From positions 1 to 64,000 of the forward strand of contig NZ_LWLE01000025.1 in assembly GCF_001905125.1 (NCBI RefSeq): a stretch of DNA of 64,000 nucleotides, written 5' to 3'. The stretch's first letter is position 1. Every line of letters begins with the position of its first letter. This DNA comes from Streptomyces sp. TSRI0281 (GTDB lineage: Bacteria > Actinomycetota > Actinomycetes > Streptomycetales > Streptomycetaceae). This document shows, one piece after another, positions 62,376-64,000 of the stretch. A program made the position numbers and the translations under genes. Under the pieces are notes generated by a model that was given only the letters and a program-made list of their open reading frames with translations, was not told the origin of the DNA and made no database searches.

Positions 62376-63062
62376 CTACTTGGTGGTGTGTGTGGGGTAG
62401 ACCTCGACGTCGGTGTAGGCGCCCTTGATGTCTCCCGCGCCCGCGGGCCACTTCAGGGTCACGGTGTGGGTCTCGTTCGGGGGTGTCACCAGGATGTTCG
62501 TCGGGTGCGCGAGGCTGTTGCCGGTGCTGTCGATGTCGTAGGCGAGGTCGAAGACGGCGGCGGCGCCGGGCTTCAGGGTGGTGATACGCGGCTGGGCCTG
62601 GCCGCGCCCGATGGGGTTCGAGGTGTGGTCGGTGTCCTTGATGTCGACGCCCGCGAAGCCGGTTGCCGAGCAGGTGGTCGAACCCCGGTTGATCATGGTG
62701 ATGTCGATCCTCCCGGAGGTCTCGTCCGGGGCGGCGTCCGTGGCGTCGATGGCCAGGTCCTCCGTCTTGCAGAACGTGATCTTGCCGCCCGTCTGCGTCG
62801 CACCGTTCGTACCGTTCGCGACGTCCGCCCCGCCCGCGCGGGCCTCGGTGTCCTGGCCGGAGCCCGTCTTCGCCTTGCCGGCGTCCGAACCGGCCGTCCC
62901 CGAACCGCTCTCCGGCTTCGAGCCACCCTCCGGCGACGAAGAGGAGGACGAGGAGTTCTTGGCGGACGAGTTCTTCGCGGAGCCGTCGCCGCTACAGGCG
63001 GTGAGCGAGAGGGTGGCGGCAAGGCCGATGGTGGCGAGAGCGGTGATACGGGTGTACTTCAC
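62376..63062 (-). CDS. DUF4232 lipoprotein
   Basis: 228 aa from ATG 63062. Signal peptide with lipobox LSLTACSGDG, a Ser/Gly/Lys-rich spacer of about 70 residues, then the DUF4232 domain: ITFCKTEDLAIDATDA, GRIDITMINRGSTTCSATGF, GVDIKDTDHTSNPIGRG and NILVTPPNETHTVTLKW. DUF4232 proteins are abundant surface lipoproteins of streptomycetes without a known activity. Monocistronic. Confidence 0.88.
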   Translation of the reverse strand: MKYTRITALATIGLAATLSLTACSGDGSAKNSSAKNSSSSSSSPEGGSKPESGSGTAGSDAGKAKTGSGQDTEARAGGADVANGTNGATQTGGKITFCKTEDLAIDATDAAPDETSGRIDITMINRGSTTCSATGFAGVDIKDTDHTSNPIGRGQAQPRITTLKPGAAAVFDLAYDIDSTGNSLAHPTNILVTPPNETHTVTLKWPAGAGDIKGAYTDVEVYPTHTTK

Positions 63063-63251
63063 GGTGTTCCCCCAGGAGCAGCGCGGTGCATGCGGTCGGA
63101 AGTATTTGTATCTCGCACCGAGTTACAGACAGTCCTCCGCGACGTCTTCGTTCTGTCACAGGCCTACTCACCTCGGGAAGGGGTCGGCGTGGGAGGCGAA
63201 GCTTGCTGCGTTGCGCAGCTTCCGCCGGGCCCACGGGCGCCCACGGGCACC

Positions 63252-63279
63252 TGGCACGTGGCACGTGGCACGTGGCACG
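63252..63279. repeat. Four tandem copies of TGGCACG
   Basis: TGGCACG occurs four times without spacer, creating three overlapping CACGTG palindromes. It lies in the gene-free region 63063-63518 between a lipoprotein gene and the small lectin-like gene. Possibly a slipped-strand microsatellite or a multi-site operator. Confidence 0.6.
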
Positions 63280-63518
63280 TTTGCCGGACCCGAGAACAAG
63301 GACCTGCATGAGGTCGATGACGCCCGTGGGTGGCGGGCGGGGGCTCTCCGCACAGGATCTTGACGTTCTCGCTCCGGTGGGACCTGGCCGGCCTGAACGT
63401 TGCAGCGGCAACGGTGCGGTGGGAACAGGCGCGTTCGGCAACCGGAGGGGGCGGTGGAGACGCGTACAGGCCCTGCCCCGGGTGCCCGGCAAGGCCCACA
63501 CCGAGTCGGATCAGCGGG

Positions 63519-63773
63519 TCACTCGGTCCGTGTCCCCCGGTAGCCCACCGGCCCCTCGCCCGGGAACTGGGCTGCCCCCTGGAACGAGCTGCCCTCGTCG
63601 AAGAAGGTGACGCTGCCGTTTCCCGCGTCGCTGGACCAGGTGACGCTCGTACCGGTGGCGGGAGCGCCGTCCGCGGGAACGACCTCTCCGCGGTTGGCCA
63701 GGGAGAGCGTGAGCGGCTCGTCCGGCTGCCACCCTCCCCCGCCGGTGTGAATCTCGGTCTCGTACGTGGCCAT
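63519..63773 (-). CDS. Small OAA-lectin-like protein
   Basis: 84 aa from ATG 63773 behind AAGGAGAGCAC. TSVTWSSDAGNGSVTFFDEG, SSFQGAAQFPGEGPVGYRGT ends in a motif close to the G.M.Y.GEGPIGF.. of the OAA family of high-mannose lectins, in which each ~66-residue repeat carries one such site. This protein would hold a single, shortened repeat (OAA has two). No signal peptide. Sugar binding is inferred from the motif only. Confidence 0.5.
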   Translation of the reverse strand: MATYETEIHTGGGGWQPDEPLTLSLANRGEVVPADGAPATGTSVTWSSDAGNGSVTFFDEGSSFQGAAQFPGEGPVGYRGTRTE

Positions 63774-63965
63774 GTGCTCTCCTTGCTTCTCGGTTTGGAC
63801 AGCGCGGTTCGAGGGACTGTTGCGCTGCCCGCACCAGAGTCAGGCGTTCACACACCCGCATCCAGAGCAACCGGGCACAAACCACACCTTCGGCTGGTCC
63901 CGGAGTCCGCGGTCACTTCGCCGACACCCAAGGCCGGCGGAACCCTGCACGACCAGGAGCACGTG

Positions 63966-64000
63966 ATGAAGCCCGGGATGTTCATCAGCAAGGACCACGG
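63966..64000 (+). CDS. Start of a further gene, cut by the window end
   Basis: ATG 63966 (GTG 63963 possible) follows AGGAG and gives MKPGMFISKDHG before the window ends. Too short to assign. 63774-63965 holds no other gene. Confidence 0.4.
   Translation, partial: MKPGMFISKDH

Noticed and set aside
63252..63279. CRISPR-like array
   Set aside because: The repeat unit is only 7 bp with no spacers and no cas genes.
1..64000. tRNA, rRNA or replication-origin sequences
   Set aside because: No cloverleaf, rRNA core motif or cluster of DnaA boxes was noticed by eye. A dedicated scan was not possible.

Overview
The window reads as the extreme end of a linear Streptomyces-type replicon (chromosome arm or linear plasmid). 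Three things support this: very high GC with strong third-position GC bias in the genes, actinobacterial gene families throughout, and a first ~285 bases that form an array of short hairpins with 3-nt loops starting CCCGCGGAGCGGG, the archetypal Streptomyces telomere layout. Position 1 is therefore probably a true DNA end. Chromosome and plasmid cannot be told apart from this window.

Layout. 1-3.2 kb: telomere, then a telomere-linked DEAH helicase (ttrA type). 3.4-9.2 kb: a Tn7-like transposition module (TniQ, a TnsA-like protein lacking the nuclease residues, a 67-aa coupled protein, a TnsB/Mu-type DDE transposase, a TnsC-type ATPase) followed by candidate end repeats. 9.4-31.1 kb: accessory DNA with a Ser/Thr kinase carrying a PQQ propeller, a P450 operon, an Rpf-like cell-wall hydrolase, a HIT protein, a CMD/HxlR divergent pair, a CGNR/FAD-monooxygenase divergent pair, a duplicated pair of small surface proteins and an orphan Imm53 gene. 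These are embedded in Tn3, IS3, IS5, IS6, IS630, IS701 and recombinase debris. 31.4-38.4 kb: an exopolysaccharide locus (GT2 synthase, UDP-GlcNAc 2-epimerase, membrane-anchored LamG-like protein; divergently a DUF2334/CE4-fold protein and a GH113-like lipoprotein). 38.7-41.6 kb: small immunity-like and unknown genes. 41.7-56.8 kb: six head-to-tail genes on the minus strand, five of them overlapping by 1-4 nt, encoding very large soluble beta-rich proteins (DUF6603, 1182 aa, 1608 aa, 575 aa, a WD40 propeller and an 84-aa-repeat protein). This is the strongest candidate for an undescribed system. 58.5 kb: a divergent signal-less GH24 lysozyme with a C-terminal peptidoglycan-binding-like domain. 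59.5-64 kb: a regulator fragment cut by an IS3 element, a VOC protein, a DUF4232 lipoprotein, a small OAA-lectin-like protein and the start of a further gene.

How it fits together. The overlaps in the giant operon imply translational coupling and production of one complex. The nearby phage-type lysozyme could provide cell-wall passage, but no tail sheath, tube, spike or AAA+ ATPase is present, so calling it an injection system is not justified. The exopolysaccharide genes can be read as polymer synthesis (GT2 plus epimerase) with a divergently transcribed modification pair resembling PgaB split into two genes. Many pseudogenes and IS scars show that the arm has been rearranged repeatedly, as expected near a Streptomyces end.
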